A stretch of DNA of 64,000 nucleotides from positions 1 to 64,000 of the forward strand of contig DABG01000019.1 of assembly GCA_002103075.1 (NCBI GenBank). The letters are read 5' to 3'. The stretch comes from Candidatus Gastranaerophilales bacterium HUM_9. GTDB taxonomy: Bacteria; Cyanobacteriota; Vampirovibrionia; Gastranaerophilales; Gastranaerophilaceae. The position numbers were made by a program, and so were the translations under genes. The notes beneath the pieces are model-generated. The model searched no databases. It saw nothing but the letters and a program-made list of their open reading frames with translations, and was not told where the DNA came from. Shown here in pieces: positions 53,446 to 62,848 of this stretch; the stretch's first letter is position 1, and each line of letters starts with the position of its first letter.

Positions 53446-55437
53446 ATGAAAAGTAATAGAGTTTTATGTGGGGTCGTAGGATTAATCGCAATTTTGGGTT
53501 TGGCAGTAGGTAGTGCAAATGCAAAATTATCAAAGGCTGCTTATCAGATTTATCAACAAGCAAACGTAGCTGAATGCAAAGGTGATATTCAAGGTGCTGT
53601 TGATTTAATAAATAAAGCTATATCAACAAATAGTGAAGAAGATGTAATGTTATATACAAAATTAGGCGGTTTGTATGTAACGTTAGAAAAATATGATGAA
53701 GCATTAGAAACTTATAAAAAAGCGGTTACTTTAAGAGATACAGATGCATTTTTGTATGTAAGTTTAGGTAATATTTATCAGGTAAAAGGTGATAATGTAA
53801 ATGCTCTAGTGTCTTATCAAAAAGCGTTAGAACTATGTCCTGAATATAAATATAATTACTTGAATATTGCTAATGTCGAATTAGCTTTGAAACATTATTC
53901 AGAAGCAGAAGATAATTATAAAAATTTCTTAGAAAGTTATCCGGAAAACTATGATGCTATCGCTAATTTAGCTGAAACTTATTTCTTGAGTGATAAAAAA
54001 GAACAGGCATGTGAGTTGTATTCTAAACTTTTTGAAAAAGACCCTGACAACTTTAAATCATATACAAAATATGGTTCAGTTTTGTATTCTTTAAAAAAAT
54101 ATGAAGAAGCTGTTCCTGTTTTAGAAAAAGCTGTTGACCAAGATTCTAATAGTGTAAAATCATTAGCTGAACTAGCTCTTTCTTATCAAAACTTACAAAA
54201 ATATGAAAACGCTGAAAAAACTTATGAAAAGTTGTTTGAAGTTGCTCCATCTATGAATGAATTTAGATTGGATTATGCCAATTTATTAGTTCAACTTAAT
54301 AAAGATGAAAAAGCTGTTGTTGAATATGAAACATATATAAAATCTTATCCAAAGGATTTTGATGCTTATGCAAATCTAGGTAGCTTGTATAAAAAATTAG
54401 ATAAAACGGATTTAGCTATTAAGAATTTGGAAACAGCTAATAAATTAAATCCAAACGATGTAGATGTATTAAAAGATTTGGCGTTTTCATATCATAAAAA
54501 ACTAGATTACAATAATGCATTAAAATACTATGATTTAGCGTTAGCAAAAGACGCTGATAACTATAGTTTAAACTATAATAGAGCGATTACTTTACACGCA
54601 TTGAATAAATATTCTGATGCAATAAGTGCTTATGAAAAAGTTTTGACATTGAAAGATGATGAAGTAATCAAGAATAACTTGTTGGCAGCTTTGATTGAAA
54701 ACGGTTATAAATTATTAGATGACAAGAAATATGATGAATCAAAAAAATGTTTTCAAAAAGCAGAAGATATGAATACTACAGAGGCTTCTGTATATATGGG
54801 ATTAGCAACTATTTATAAAACTCAAGGTGATGTCGAAAAAACATTGGTTTATTATAAAAAAGCTGCTGATTTAGAAAAAGATTCGACAGAATATAAAGAT
54901 ACTTATGAATCATACAAAGAGTCTTTAACAACTGATGTATTAGATAAAATATCTTCTTCTACTCAAAATAAAGATGCCGAATATATTTCATTGATGGCAT
55001 CAGGTGATAAGTATTATAAAAACAAAAACTATAAAGCGGCTTTGGTACCTTATGAAAAAGCCTTTGCGATAAATGATAAAGATAAAGTTTTACTTTTGAA
55101 ATTAGGTAATATTTATAAAGAAAATAAAGAACTTGAAAAAGCCGGTGATTATTATAAAAAAGCTGTAGAAATTGATGACAAATATGCTGATGCGTGGTTT
55201 AACTTGGGGCTTGTTCATGCAAACTTGAGTAGATTAAATAATGCAATAGATTGCTTTAATAAAGTTACTCAAATTGACCCACAATATACGTATGCTTATT
55301 ATGCTTTAGGTTTAGCTTATGAATATCAACATAATAATGCAAAAGCTATTTATAATTACAAAAAATACTTGCCATTAGAAACAGATAAATCATTAATTAA
55401 TTCTGTAAATGACAAAATTAAAAAGTTATCAAAATAA
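53446..55437 (+). CDS. Secreted TPR-repeat protein
   Basis: 663 residues. A signal peptide of about 26 residues (GVVGLIAILGLAVGSANA, then KLSK) is followed by some 16 tetratricopeptide repeats with typical YxxLGxxY and A-x-x-x-Y-x-x-A-L positions, such as YVSLGNIYQVKGDNVNALVS and WFNLGLVHANLSRLNNAIDC. Likely a periplasmic or surface-bound scaffold. It follows the AAA gene by 13 nt and overlaps the lipoprotein gene by 1 nt (TAATG). Confidence 0.92.
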   Translation: MKSNRVLCGVVGLIAILGLAVGSANAKLSKAAYQIYQQANVAECKGDIQGAVDLINKAISTNSEEDVMLYTKLGGLYVTLEKYDEALETYKKAVTLRDTDAFLYVSLGNIYQVKGDNVNALVSYQKALELCPEYKYNYLNIANVELALKHYSEAEDNYKNFLESYPENYDAIANLAETYFLSDKKEQACELYSKLFEKDPDNFKSYTKYGSVLYSLKKYEEAVPVLEKAVDQDSNSVKSLAELALSYQNLQKYENAEKTYEKLFEVAPSMNEFRLDYANLLVQLNKDEKAVVEYETYIKSYPKDFDAYANLGSLYKKLDKTDLAIKNLETANKLNPNDVDVLKDLAFSYHKKLDYNNALKYYDLALAKDADNYSLNYNRAITLHALNKYSDAISAYEKVLTLKDDEVIKNNLLAALIENGYKLLDDKKYDESKKCFQKAEDMNTTEASVYMGLATIYKTQGDVEKTLVYYKKAADLEKDSTEYKDTYESYKESLTTDVLDKISSSTQNKDAEYISLMASGDKYYKNKNYKAALVPYEKAFAINDKDKVLLLKLGNIYKENKELEKAGDYYKKAVEIDDKYADAWFNLGLVHANLSRLNNAIDCFNKVTQIDPQYTYAYYALGLAYEYQHNNAKAIYNYKKYLPLETDKSLINSVNDKIKKLSK

Positions 55438-55847
55438 TGAAGAAGTTAAGAGTATTTTTATTATTGATATTAATAGCAATCTGCCTTTGTGGGTGTAAAC
55501 CAAAAGAACAGACAGGAATTTTGTTCAATAAAGACCCTATATCTAAAGATACTGTTATGAATGCTTCTAGAGATTTTGAGGTGGGACAGACAATATATTA
55601 TTTGTTTTATACTCCGAAAAAGATTGATACAGAGTTTATTAGAGTTCAGGTGTTTAAAGTAGGCGATAATATTCCACGTGGCGGCTATTCTATTGTTTGG
55701 ACAAATGAGTATAGAATAATGAAACAAAATATGTATTATTACTATAACCATTTTGTTATCCATTCAAAAGGTAGTTATATGATGCAAATTTTTTCAATGG
55801 ACGATTTGATGAATCCGTTGGCGAAGAACTTTTTCTTTGTGCATTAA
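55437..55847 (+). CDS. Small lipoprotein
   Basis: 136 residues. MKKLRVFLLLILIAICLCGC is a signal peptide ending in a lipobox (LCGC; lipidated Cys at residue 20). The mature part is beta-rich (VGQTIYYLFYTPKKI, GGYSIVWTNEYRI) and ends FFFVH. Family not recognised. Coupled to the secreted TPR gene, so the two may act together at the membrane. Ends 4 nt from the stop of a convergent response-regulator gene with no terminator between. Confidence 0.85.
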   Translation: MKKLRVFLLLILIAICLCGCKPKEQTGILFNKDPISKDTVMNASRDFEVGQTIYYLFYTPKKIDTEFIRVQVFKVGDNIPRGGYSIVWTNEYRIMKQNMYYYYNHFVIHSKGSYMMQIFSMDDLMNPLAKNFFFVH

Positions 55848-55851
55848 AACC

Positions 55852-56514
55852 CTATACAAGCCCCTCTTTTAGTGCTTTTACGGCAGCTTGGGTTCTATCA
55901 TCAACAAGAAGTTTTTGAATAATATTACAAACATGAGCTTTTGCAGTATGTTCACTAATCGTAAGAGTTTTTGCGATTTCACTATTTGTTTGTCCATCAA
56001 CAACGAGTTTTAAAACTTCGTATTCACGTTGGGTTAGATTTGAATGCCGTTCTCTAAAACCTGCTCTAGAAAGCTGTCTAGCTGGTAGAATACCGTTATT
56101 ACGTTCTTTTATAAAAGGTACAACTTTAGGGTCAAGCCAGATAGCACCATCTTTGATTGTTTTTATGATTATCATAAGAAATTCTGTGTTGATATCTTTG
56201 TGAATATAACCATTTGCACCTGCGGTAAGTGATGAAAAAACTTCATTATCAGAGATATGAGATGTTAACATAATTACTTTTGTGTCAAATGTTGATTGTT
56301 CAAATATCTTTTTTACAGCTTCTATTCCTGAAATATCAGGTAGACCTATATCCATAAGTACAATATCAGGTTTTAATAATTTCGTTTTTTCAATGGCTTC
56401 TTTTCCGTTTGAGGCTTCAGCGATAATTTCCATTTCTGGATAATCGTCAAATAATGATCGAAGTCCTATTCTCATAAGTTTCTGGTCTTCTACTAAAATT
56501 ATTTTGATAGTCAT
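55852..56514 (-). CDS. NarL/LuxR-type response regulator
   Basis: 220 residues: receiver domain with phospho-Asp D55 (IVLMDIGLPDISG), MLTSHISD, GANGYIHKD, and a LuxR-type HTH (LTQREYEVLKLVVDGQTNSE). The tail VDDRTQAAVKALKEGLV is like that of the regulator at 17563 and of many cyanobacterial NarL proteins. No kinase is adjacent. Confidence 0.93.
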   Translation of the reverse strand: MTIKIILVEDQKLMRIGLRSLFDDYPEMEIIAEASNGKEAIEKTKLLKPDIVLMDIGLPDISGIEAVKKIFEQSTFDTKVIMLTSHISDNEVFSSLTAGANGYIHKDINTEFLMIIIKTIKDGAIWLDPKVVPFIKERNNGILPARQLSRAGFRERHSNLTQREYEVLKLVVDGQTNSEIAKTLTISEHTAKAHVCNIIQKLLVDDRTQAAVKALKEGLV

Positions 56515-56620
56515 AATACCCTCTAAAATTATTATTCGTTATTATAAATAATAATCTATCAAAGATTTTTAATTATCTCTATCAATGGTGTTGAGCGTCG
56601 TATTCTTAATTATATAATAG

Positions 56621-57118
56621 TTAGAATTTATATTTTAAATTTTTTTTGTGACATTTACATTTAGGGTTTTGACATTGGTTATTAGCATTTAAGCCAAGAA
56701 TAGCCGGAGTAATGTATTCAACGTCAAAGTTATATATTTTGCTAAGCTCTTTTACTTTATTATAATATTTCATCTGAGCTTGTGGCTTTTCGAGAATGAG
56801 AACCACTTTCGCACGTTTTCCTGTTTTATGTTGATAATATAGAGCTTGTCCTATTGCTTCAGCCCATTTGTTAGCAAAATCAAATTCTATTGCGTGAGTA
56901 TCTGTTAAACAATCAACTCTGGTAGAGTCGTCATTTCTATATTCAAGTATTCCACCATATTTTTTTTGCCATGCTTTTTGATATGATTGCTCAGAATGAA
57001 TATGTGATTTTGGTGATTTTGAACCATAATATTGAGTAGCAGATACATTTAAGCTAGTTGTTAATAAGATTAAACAACTTGTAAATATTATGATTGAATT
57101 ATATGCAAACTTCCTCAT
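56621..57118 (-). CDS. Secreted protein with PD-(D/E)xK-like nuclease motif
   Basis: 165 residues from ATG 57118, which gives a signal peptide (MRKFAYNSIIIFTSCLILLT, cleavage near VSA-TQ); a longer frame would contain the promoter. The core TRVDCLTDTHAIEFDFANKW, with WAEAIGQALYYQHKTGKRAK and VVLILE after it, matches a small group of nuclease-fold proteins in which Asp in VDC and Glu/Asp in IEFD correspond to the metal site. The end is Cys/Lys-rich (CQNPKCKCHKK). Possibly an exported DNase; activity is inferred. Confidence 0.72.
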   Translation of the reverse strand: MRKFAYNSIIIFTSCLILLTTSLNVSATQYYGSKSPKSHIHSEQSYQKAWQKKYGGILEYRNDDSTRVDCLTDTHAIEFDFANKWAEAIGQALYYQHKTGKRAKVVLILEKPQAQMKYYNKVKELSKIYNFDVEYITPAILGLNANNQCQNPKCKCHKKNLKYKF

Positions 57119-57124
57119 ACCATT

Positions 57125-57153
57125 ATTATAGAGAATTTTAGCCAATTTGTCTA
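57125..57153 (-). promoter_or_regulatory. Promoter of the secreted nuclease-like gene, implying a leaderless mRNA
   Basis: Minus-strand TAGACA and TATAAT with 17-bp spacing; the -10 ends 6 nt before the ATG at 57118. Confidence 0.55.
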
Positions 57154-57198
57154 TTAGCCACATGTCTATAATTTTGGTAAATATATTAAAAAATGTTT

Positions 57199-57429
57199 TT
57201 AGCTTTGACGCATATTTTCTAGTGTAAACATATTTTTATCGTTGTTAAAGATAACAGCAATATTCTTTTCTAGAAAGTAGTTTGATAAAAATTCTGTTAT
57301 TAAATCGTTTGTTGCTTCAAGTTCAAAATATTGCCCAGCACAGCTATCGTGAAAATGTAAATCGATATCAAACTGTGATTTTATAGCTTTTTTTAGTTCA
57401 ATAGCATCAAAAAGATTAATTCTTTTCAT
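57199..57429 (-). CDS. Small conserved-looking protein downstream of coaD
   Basis: 76 residues, not recognised. An alpha/beta pattern (INLFDAIELKKAIKSQFDID, FELEATNDLITEFLSNYF) with one Cys and no export signal. GGAG lies 10 nt before the ATG. It overlaps the coaD stop by 14 nt, so it is translated from the same message. Confidence 0.65.
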   Translation of the reverse strand: MKRINLFDAIELKKAIKSQFDIDLHFHDSCAGQYFELEATNDLITEFLSNYFLEKNIAVIFNNDKNMFTLENMRQS

Positions 57430-57904
57430 TGCAAAATTTCTCCATTAAGTATTTACTAACGGGTTCAGGGACAAATTTTGAAATATCTCCATTGTTTTTA
57501 AGAATTTCTTTTACACTGCTTGAAGATATAAAGTTGTATTCAGGTCGAGTTATTAAAAAGACTGTTTTTATATCTTCATTAAGTGAACGGTTTGTTTGTG
57601 ACAACTGCATTTCATATTCAAAATCTGATACAGCACGTAACCCTCTTAAAAGTATTGTAGCATTTTTTGATTTTGCATATTCAACAGTTAGCCCATTGAA
57701 GCAGTCTACTTCAACGTTATCAAATTCTTTTACGCTTTCTTTTATGAGGTGTAAACGTTCTTCAACTGATAGTAGCGAGGTTTTGCTTATGTTGTTTGAT
57801 ACAGTTATAATAACTTTATCAAACATCTGAGCGCCATCTCTGAGCACGTCAATATGACCTAGTGTTATCGGGTCAAAACTCCCTGGATATACTGCTATTT
57901 TCAT
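57416..57904 (-). CDS. coaD: Phosphopantetheine adenylyltransferase
   Basis: 162 residues. Transfers AMP to 4'-phosphopantetheine in coenzyme A synthesis. KIAVYPGSFDPITLGHIDVL has the T/HxGH-type nucleotidyl site, and ILLRGLRAVSDFEYEMQL and FISSSSVKEI are family motifs. ATG 57904 is used, with GGAG 6 nt upstream; an upstream TTG would swallow that site. Confidence 0.96.
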   Translation of the reverse strand: MKIAVYPGSFDPITLGHIDVLRDGAQMFDKVIITVSNNISKTSLLSVEERLHLIKESVKEFDNVEVDCFNGLTVEYAKSKNATILLRGLRAVSDFEYEMQLSQTNRSLNEDIKTVFLITRPEYNFISSSSVKEILKNNGDISKFVPEPVSKYLMEKFCNEKN

Positions 57905-57933
57905 TTTATTCTCCAATGATATTTAATTTAAAC

Positions 57934-60195
57934 TTAGAATTTGTATTCTGGGATAACAAACATTTCGTTGTTTGCATCTTTTTCAACGAATTCAAGATAG
58001 CTTTCAAGTGCTAATTCTTTTGAGTTTTCGTAGAAAGAATCAGAAATTAGTTGTTTATGTAAATCTGTTCTTTCACCAGAATAGTTTCCTAAAATTTTAG
58101 AGTAGTTAGAAATTTCTTCTAATGAAGTTCCACCACCGTAGGCTTTTGTTTTTGCATCGGTACCAGATGGTCTGATTTCAATATATTTGTCGTTGAATTC
58201 AAGGTATGTTCCATCACCTACGAATTTAACAGCTTTTAAATCTGAAAATTCTAATCCAGGAAAAGCATCATTAAGAACTTCTATAACTTGGTCTAAAGTT
58301 GCCTTGTCTTCATTTATAGCTATTGCTAAAGATAAGAAGAACAAATCATTTTTAGTACGTTGTTTTTCACCCTCTGCCTTAGCTTGTTTAAGTTTTTCAA
58401 TATCAGGTTCTGATTCGTTATAGTAAGAAATGTCTTCTCTTGTATCAAATCTAGAATTGATTTTGTTTGAGTCGAAAACTTCTAATAAGTATTGAGAAAG
58501 AGTTTTGTTTTCTGTTTCAAGTTTAGCAATTAAAGATGATGCAACAATGATAGCTTCTGTAGCACTCTTTTCTCTCATAGCAATAGCTTCTCTACCACTC
58601 AATGATTTAACAGTATCTTCAGCACCCATAATCATACCGCCAGATTCTTCACCAGCGAAGATTAGACGAGGTTGAACCCCGATATTGATTGAGTTGCCAA
58701 ATACATCATCAACTTTTACATCTGAATTTGGATTGTTTTTAAGTTGAAGTTCAACTTTTTTCATAATGTTAGCGATTTCTTTGAACCCAACAGGAACATT
58801 TACAACTTTTACTCCGTTGTGTTTTGCCCATTCGTCCCAAGATAGAGCAGAAGCGGTTGTCTTAATCATAAATCTAGGGTGTTTATCCCATTTGTGTTGA
58901 TGTTTAAGTTGTTTTGCTCTGTAATCCATTAACATCAAGAATGCTTGGTTTGCAGTAAATACTGTTAACACTCTATCTTCATCAAGTTTTACATAAGAAA
59001 TACCGTTTTCTTCTAATGTTGGAACATTACCTGCATTTTCAAGTTCACAGATAGTTAATCTATCGTGGTCAGGGTCTGTTATTAAAACAGCAGTTCCAAA
59101 CGGATAATTTTTTAGCAAGTTTTCATAATGAAGTGATTCAATAACTGGGAAGAATTTTTCTCCATTAGGTTTTGTAGCAACAACGGTTGCATCAACTGAA
59201 TAATCGTAGAATGTTTTGTTACCTTTAGGGTCAGTGTCATATTTCCCTATAGAATGGAAGAATGGATCTTCTTTAGTGTTGTTCCAATCAAATTTGTCAG
59301 AGATTTCTAGCTTTTCAAGAACCTTGCTTAGAGTTCTATATGCACAACCACCAACACTTTCGATTAAAATTTTGTTATTCATCTTTTTGATGCCAGACAA
59401 ATCTTGTGCTACACCGTTTTGCAAGTATTCAACATATAGATTGATACCGTCTTCAAGTTTTGTCATTATAGATTCATCAATTAGTTTATCATTTTTAGCA
59501 GCAACTTTGATTTCATAAGAGCCATCTTTTTCAACTTTATCAAATATCATTTGAATTTTTTCAACGAATTCAAGTGATTCTTCTGGTAAGTATTGGCTAC
59601 CTTGTGAGTTTAAGTCTTTTGTAGCTGTTTTTACAGAAATACCGTGACTTGATGTGATATATTCGCCACCTACTAGGTCTAGTTTGAAGGCTAAAAATGA
59701 TGCTAACCAAATAGGAATAGTTTTTCTACCTTGTGGGGTTAGTGTTTTTATACCTTGAGATGCTTGAATTCTAGCGATTGCATCAAGATATAATGCAGAG
59801 TTGTAACGAACCTCGCTACCTACAAGTTTTAGAATTTCTTTGTTAGGATATTTTTCAGTAACAACAAGAGCTTTTGCTAAAGTTGCTAAAACGATTCCTA
59901 CTAGATTGATAGGAAATCTTGTATCTTGTGGAAATAAAATGTTTTGTGGTCCACGAATGCCTGCTGTTGAAACTTTTGCTTCTTTTGAATAGTTAGCAAA
60001 CCACTCTAACAAATTCAAACCTTCTGGATTTGTTTGTTCATTATATGGATATAAATGTTCTTTTTTTAATGTGAATGTAAATTCTCCTTCATTTGAAAAA
60101 TCAAGTAGTTTTGCATTCTTTATATAATCAGGTGTCTTGTCATAAACATTTTTGAATAATTCTTGTTCTAATGGACAACTTGCTTCTTTTATCAT
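57934..60195 (-). CDS. Alpha-D-phosphohexomutase (phosphoglucomutase/phosphomannomutase family)
   Basis: 753 residues, longer than usual (about 450-580). Active-site loop ITSSHGIS with the phospho-Ser, metal loop TDPDHDRLTI, sugar loop EESGGMIMG and phosphate-binding RPSGTDAKTK are all present in order. Extra length comes from insertions around residues 200-300 and 600-650. Interconverts sugar 1- and 6-phosphates; glucose versus mannose cannot be decided. GGGAG lies 6 nt before the ATG. Separate unit from the biotin genes upstream. Confidence 0.9.
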   Translation of the reverse strand: MIKEASCPLEQELFKNVYDKTPDYIKNAKLLDFSNEGEFTFTLKKEHLYPYNEQTNPEGLNLLEWFANYSKEAKVSTAGIRGPQNILFPQDTRFPINLVGIVLATLAKALVVTEKYPNKEILKLVGSEVRYNSALYLDAIARIQASQGIKTLTPQGRKTIPIWLASFLAFKLDLVGGEYITSSHGISVKTATKDLNSQGSQYLPEESLEFVEKIQMIFDKVEKDGSYEIKVAAKNDKLIDESIMTKLEDGINLYVEYLQNGVAQDLSGIKKMNNKILIESVGGCAYRTLSKVLEKLEISDKFDWNNTKEDPFFHSIGKYDTDPKGNKTFYDYSVDATVVATKPNGEKFFPVIESLHYENLLKNYPFGTAVLITDPDHDRLTICELENAGNVPTLEENGISYVKLDEDRVLTVFTANQAFLMLMDYRAKQLKHQHKWDKHPRFMIKTTASALSWDEWAKHNGVKVVNVPVGFKEIANIMKKVELQLKNNPNSDVKVDDVFGNSINIGVQPRLIFAGEESGGMIMGAEDTVKSLSGREAIAMREKSATEAIIVASSLIAKLETENKTLSQYLLEVFDSNKINSRFDTREDISYYNESEPDIEKLKQAKAEGEKQRTKNDLFFLSLAIAINEDKATLDQVIEVLNDAFPGLEFSDLKAVKFVGDGTYLEFNDKYIEIRPSGTDAKTKAYGGGTSLEEISNYSKILGNYSGERTDLHKQLISDSFYENSKELALESYLEFVEKDANNEMFVIPEYKF

Positions 60196-60250
60196 ATTAT
60201 CTCCCTTATCATTAATCGTATTTTTAACATTATTATTATACCTTAAATAT

Positions 60251-60973
60251 TTATTTTTTTGCTATAACATAAATCGGATTATATGTTAATGATACATTAT
60301 CATTATAAAGTTCTTTGTAGTGTTTAATAAATGCGTTTACTTCTTTTATACTCCATGTTTTTTCTGATAGAGAGTTAACTCCTGTTTTTTTCATGTGCAT
60401 AAGCATATTTTTTATGTTTTCAAAGTTCTTGATGATAGTTTCTTCTTCGATATGTTCAATGCTGTAGTTTGAAAGAAGTTCTTTGATTTCTACTTTTGAA
60501 AAATAATCAAGTGAAACCTTGCCCACCTTTCTTATTTCTATGAAGTTTTCTTTTCCAAAAGTTGTGTATGCTAATATTCCGTTATCATTAAGACTTGTAT
60601 TAAGAGTATTTATAAACTCTTTAAAATTTGTTATCCATTGAAAAACTGCATTAGATATTATTAAATCATATTTTTTTGTAAGTTTTGTTTTTTCTATATC
60701 GCCTTTAATAAAGTCAATGTTTGGATTTATGGATTGTATATAGTCTTTGCATTCGCCGACTATATCAACTGTAGTGTAGGTATCAAACTTTATGTTTTTG
60801 TTTATGAGTTTTGTAAGAAATCCTGTCCCACAACCTATTTCTAAGATGTTTTTGTATTCTTTTTTAGGAAGAAGGTTCACAAGTTTTTCTGCCATAATCA
60901 TTTGAACTACGGCATTTTCTTCGTAGTTTGTAAGGTTTTTTGAAAACTGTTGTTTAATTAATTCTTTTTTCAT
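60251..60973 (-). CDS. bioC: Malonyl-ACP O-methyltransferase
   Basis: 240 residues, SAM methyltransferase: ILEIGCGTGFLTKLI (motif I), IDFIKGDIE, YDLIISNAVFQWI and the N-terminal QQFSKNLTNYEENAVVQ typical of BioC. It methylates malonyl-ACP so that fatty-acid enzymes can build pimelate for biotin. ATG 60973 overlaps the bioG stop by 4 nt (ATGA). Confidence 0.93.
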   Translation of the reverse strand: MKKELIKQQFSKNLTNYEENAVVQMIMAEKLVNLLPKKEYKNILEIGCGTGFLTKLINKNIKFDTYTTVDIVGECKDYIQSINPNIDFIKGDIEKTKLTKKYDLIISNAVFQWITNFKEFINTLNTSLNDNGILAYTTFGKENFIEIRKVGKVSLDYFSKVEIKELLSNYSIEHIEEETIIKNFENIKNMLMHMKKTGVNSLSEKTWSIKEVNAFIKHYKELYNDNVSLTYNPIYVIAKK

Positions 60974-61590
60974 AATAGCTCTGTCCATTTTTTGTATAAC
61001 ATAAAAGGACAGTGTCCAGAATTGATTGTGATAGGATTATCCCAGTAATTAAGTTGGTTTTTTGTAGGAATAATTTTATCATTAGTTCCTACAATTGCCT
61101 TTGTAAACTTGAATTTGGTGTTTGGTTTGTATTCAAGCATTTTTTTTAGTTCAGAAAGTTTGCTATCAAAAGTTCTATCTGAAAAAGATTCAATACTTGG
61201 TTTTTCTATAAACATTCTTTCCATAAACTTTTTAGAAGAAGTTTCTGAAAACCCTTTTATTGTAAGATTATAAATTCTTTCAGGAATTCCATATTGGTTA
61301 TCAATCGCAAATGGTGTACCACAGATGGCTGTAGAAGTTTTTATTTCGCCAAAGTCGAATAATGTTGCAACCATTACTCCCATAGACCAAGCGATTATGT
61401 GTTTTTCAGTATATTGTGATAAATTTAGAGATTTTATATCAAGCTCTAAATCGTTGTAATCGTATAACACAACTACATCATAATCCTCGCATTCAAGGTG
61501 TGAAACAATCTTTTCGTCCATTCCCCAACCGTTGAAGAAGATTATTAGTTTTTTATTTGTGTTCGTTTTATTTAGCCAAAAGTGTTTCAT
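60970..61590 (-). CDS. bioG: Pimeloyl-ACP methyl ester esterase BioG
   Basis: 206 residues, DUF452 alpha/beta hydrolase. LIIFFNGWGMDEKIV and AWSMGVMVATLF (nucleophile Ser in WSMG) are BioG motifs, and the His is in NSGHCPF near the end. Releases pimeloyl-ACP from the methyl ester at the end of pimelate assembly. Sits between bioF and bioC with 4-nt overlaps on both sides. Confidence 0.92.
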   Translation of the reverse strand: MKHFWLNKTNTNKKLIIFFNGWGMDEKIVSHLECEDYDVVVLYDYNDLELDIKSLNLSQYTEKHIIAWSMGVMVATLFDFGEIKTSTAICGTPFAIDNQYGIPERIYNLTIKGFSETSSKKFMERMFIEKPSIESFSDRTFDSKLSELKKMLEYKPNTKFKFTKAIVGTNDKIIPTKNQLNYWDNPITINSGHCPFMLYKKWTELL

Positions 61591-62735
61591 AAGTTGTTTT
61601 TTATATAATCAATTAACCTTTTTATATCTGTGAACTCTAAATCTGCCGTAAGTGACAATCTCAATCGAGATGTGTGAGGTGGAACAGTTGGAGGCCTTAT
61701 TGGTAAAACAAAATATCCAAGCGCTCTTAATTGTTCTGCTGTTTTTACAGCAACTTCATCTTCCCCTAGAATTACTGGAATGATTTGAGAATTTGAAATC
61801 GTTTCTATATCATTAGATTTTAGGTATTTATGAGTCGCTGTAATCAATCTTGCGAGTTTATTCTTTTGTTCTTTTATATAGTCAAGTTTTTCTGTTAGTA
61901 ACCAATTTGTCCAAGCAATATTGATTGGTGGAATAGAGGTAGAAAATATAAAAGAACGAGCCTTATTAATAAGGTAGTTTATAATCGTTTTGTTTGAAAC
62001 ACAGAAAGCACCAAATGAGCCTAGAGCCTTACCAAAAGTTGCTGTAATTATATCTACATCAAGTCCTTCTGATAGCCCTGCACAGTTTTCGTCTACTGAA
62101 CAAAATGCGTGAGCTTCATCAATCATAAGCAAACAATTGTATTTTTGTTTTAGTTCAACAAGTTTTTGTATGTCAGCAATATCGCCATCCATACTGAAAA
62201 CTGATTCTGAAACAATAATTACTTTTTTGTAGCTATCTCTATATTGTTTTAGCATTTTTTCAAGGTTTGCATAATCAAGGTGTTTATAGCGTTTGAAATC
62301 GGCATCTGATAATTTCATTCCGTCAATTATGCTAGCATGGTTTAGTTTATCTGATAATATCAAATCACCACGCCTAGCTAGGGTTGAGATTACACCAAGA
62401 TTGCATTGATATCCTGTATTAAAGATAAGAGATGCTTCTTTCTTAAAGAGCTTTGCTAATGTCTTTTCAAGTTCTTTATATACACAAGATGTGCCACTTA
62501 ACAATCTAGCTGATGCAGATGAAAACTGAATGTGATGATTATTTGAAAATGTTTCTAAAAATTCTTTTGCTAAATCTTCTTTAGTACTTAGATTTAGATA
62601 ATCATTTGATGATAAATTTAGCAACTCTTTCCCATCTAAATCAACGTAGACATCTGTTTTCTCTGTGATATTAGGGATTTGTCTAAAGGTGTCGTTTTGT
62701 TTTAATAAATCAAGCTCTTTTTCAAATTCACACAT
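61587..62735 (-). CDS. bioF: 8-amino-7-oxononanoate synthase
   Basis: 382 residues, PLP enzyme joining pimeloyl-ACP and alanine. SSNDYLNLS, HHIQFSSASARLLSGTSCVY, LMIDEAHAFCSV (Asp contacting PLP) and TATFGKALGSFGAF with the PLP Lys identify the family. First gene of bioF-bioG-bioC; bioA, bioD and bioB are not in the window. Confidence 0.95.
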   Translation of the reverse strand: MCEFEKELDLLKQNDTFRQIPNITEKTDVYVDLDGKELLNLSSNDYLNLSTKEDLAKEFLETFSNNHHIQFSSASARLLSGTSCVYKELEKTLAKLFKKEASLIFNTGYQCNLGVISTLARRGDLILSDKLNHASIIDGMKLSDADFKRYKHLDYANLEKMLKQYRDSYKKVIIVSESVFSMDGDIADIQKLVELKQKYNCLLMIDEAHAFCSVDENCAGLSEGLDVDIITATFGKALGSFGAFCVSNKTIINYLINKARSFIFSTSIPPINIAWTNWLLTEKLDYIKEQKNKLARLITATHKYLKSNDIETISNSQIIPVILGEDEVAVKTAEQLRALGYFVLPIRPPTVPPHTSRLRLSLTADLEFTDIKRLIDYIKNNL

Positions 62736-62755
62736 AATGTACTTCCTTCTTTTTT

Positions 62756-62764
62756 ATTATACCA
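62756..62764 (-). promoter_or_regulatory. Extended -10 promoter of the biotin operon
   Basis: Minus-strand TGGTATAAT is a perfect extended -10, 20 nt before the bioF ATG, with AAGGAAG between. No clear -35 and no obvious BirA/BioR-type palindrome over it. Confidence 0.55.
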
Positions 62765-62774
62765 AGAAAAAGAT

Positions 62775-62803
62775 TTGTGTATTATATTTCGCATTTTTAT
62801 GCT
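62775..62803 (+). promoter_or_regulatory. Candidate promoter of nusB-ftsY
   Basis: TTGTGT and TATGCT with 17-bp spacing, 45 nt before nusB. An overlapping TAAAAT (62803-62808) is an alternative -10. Confidence 0.4.
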
Positions 62804-62848
62804 AAAATTTTAAACATATAGATAAGAATTTATAAACAGGAGAAATAT

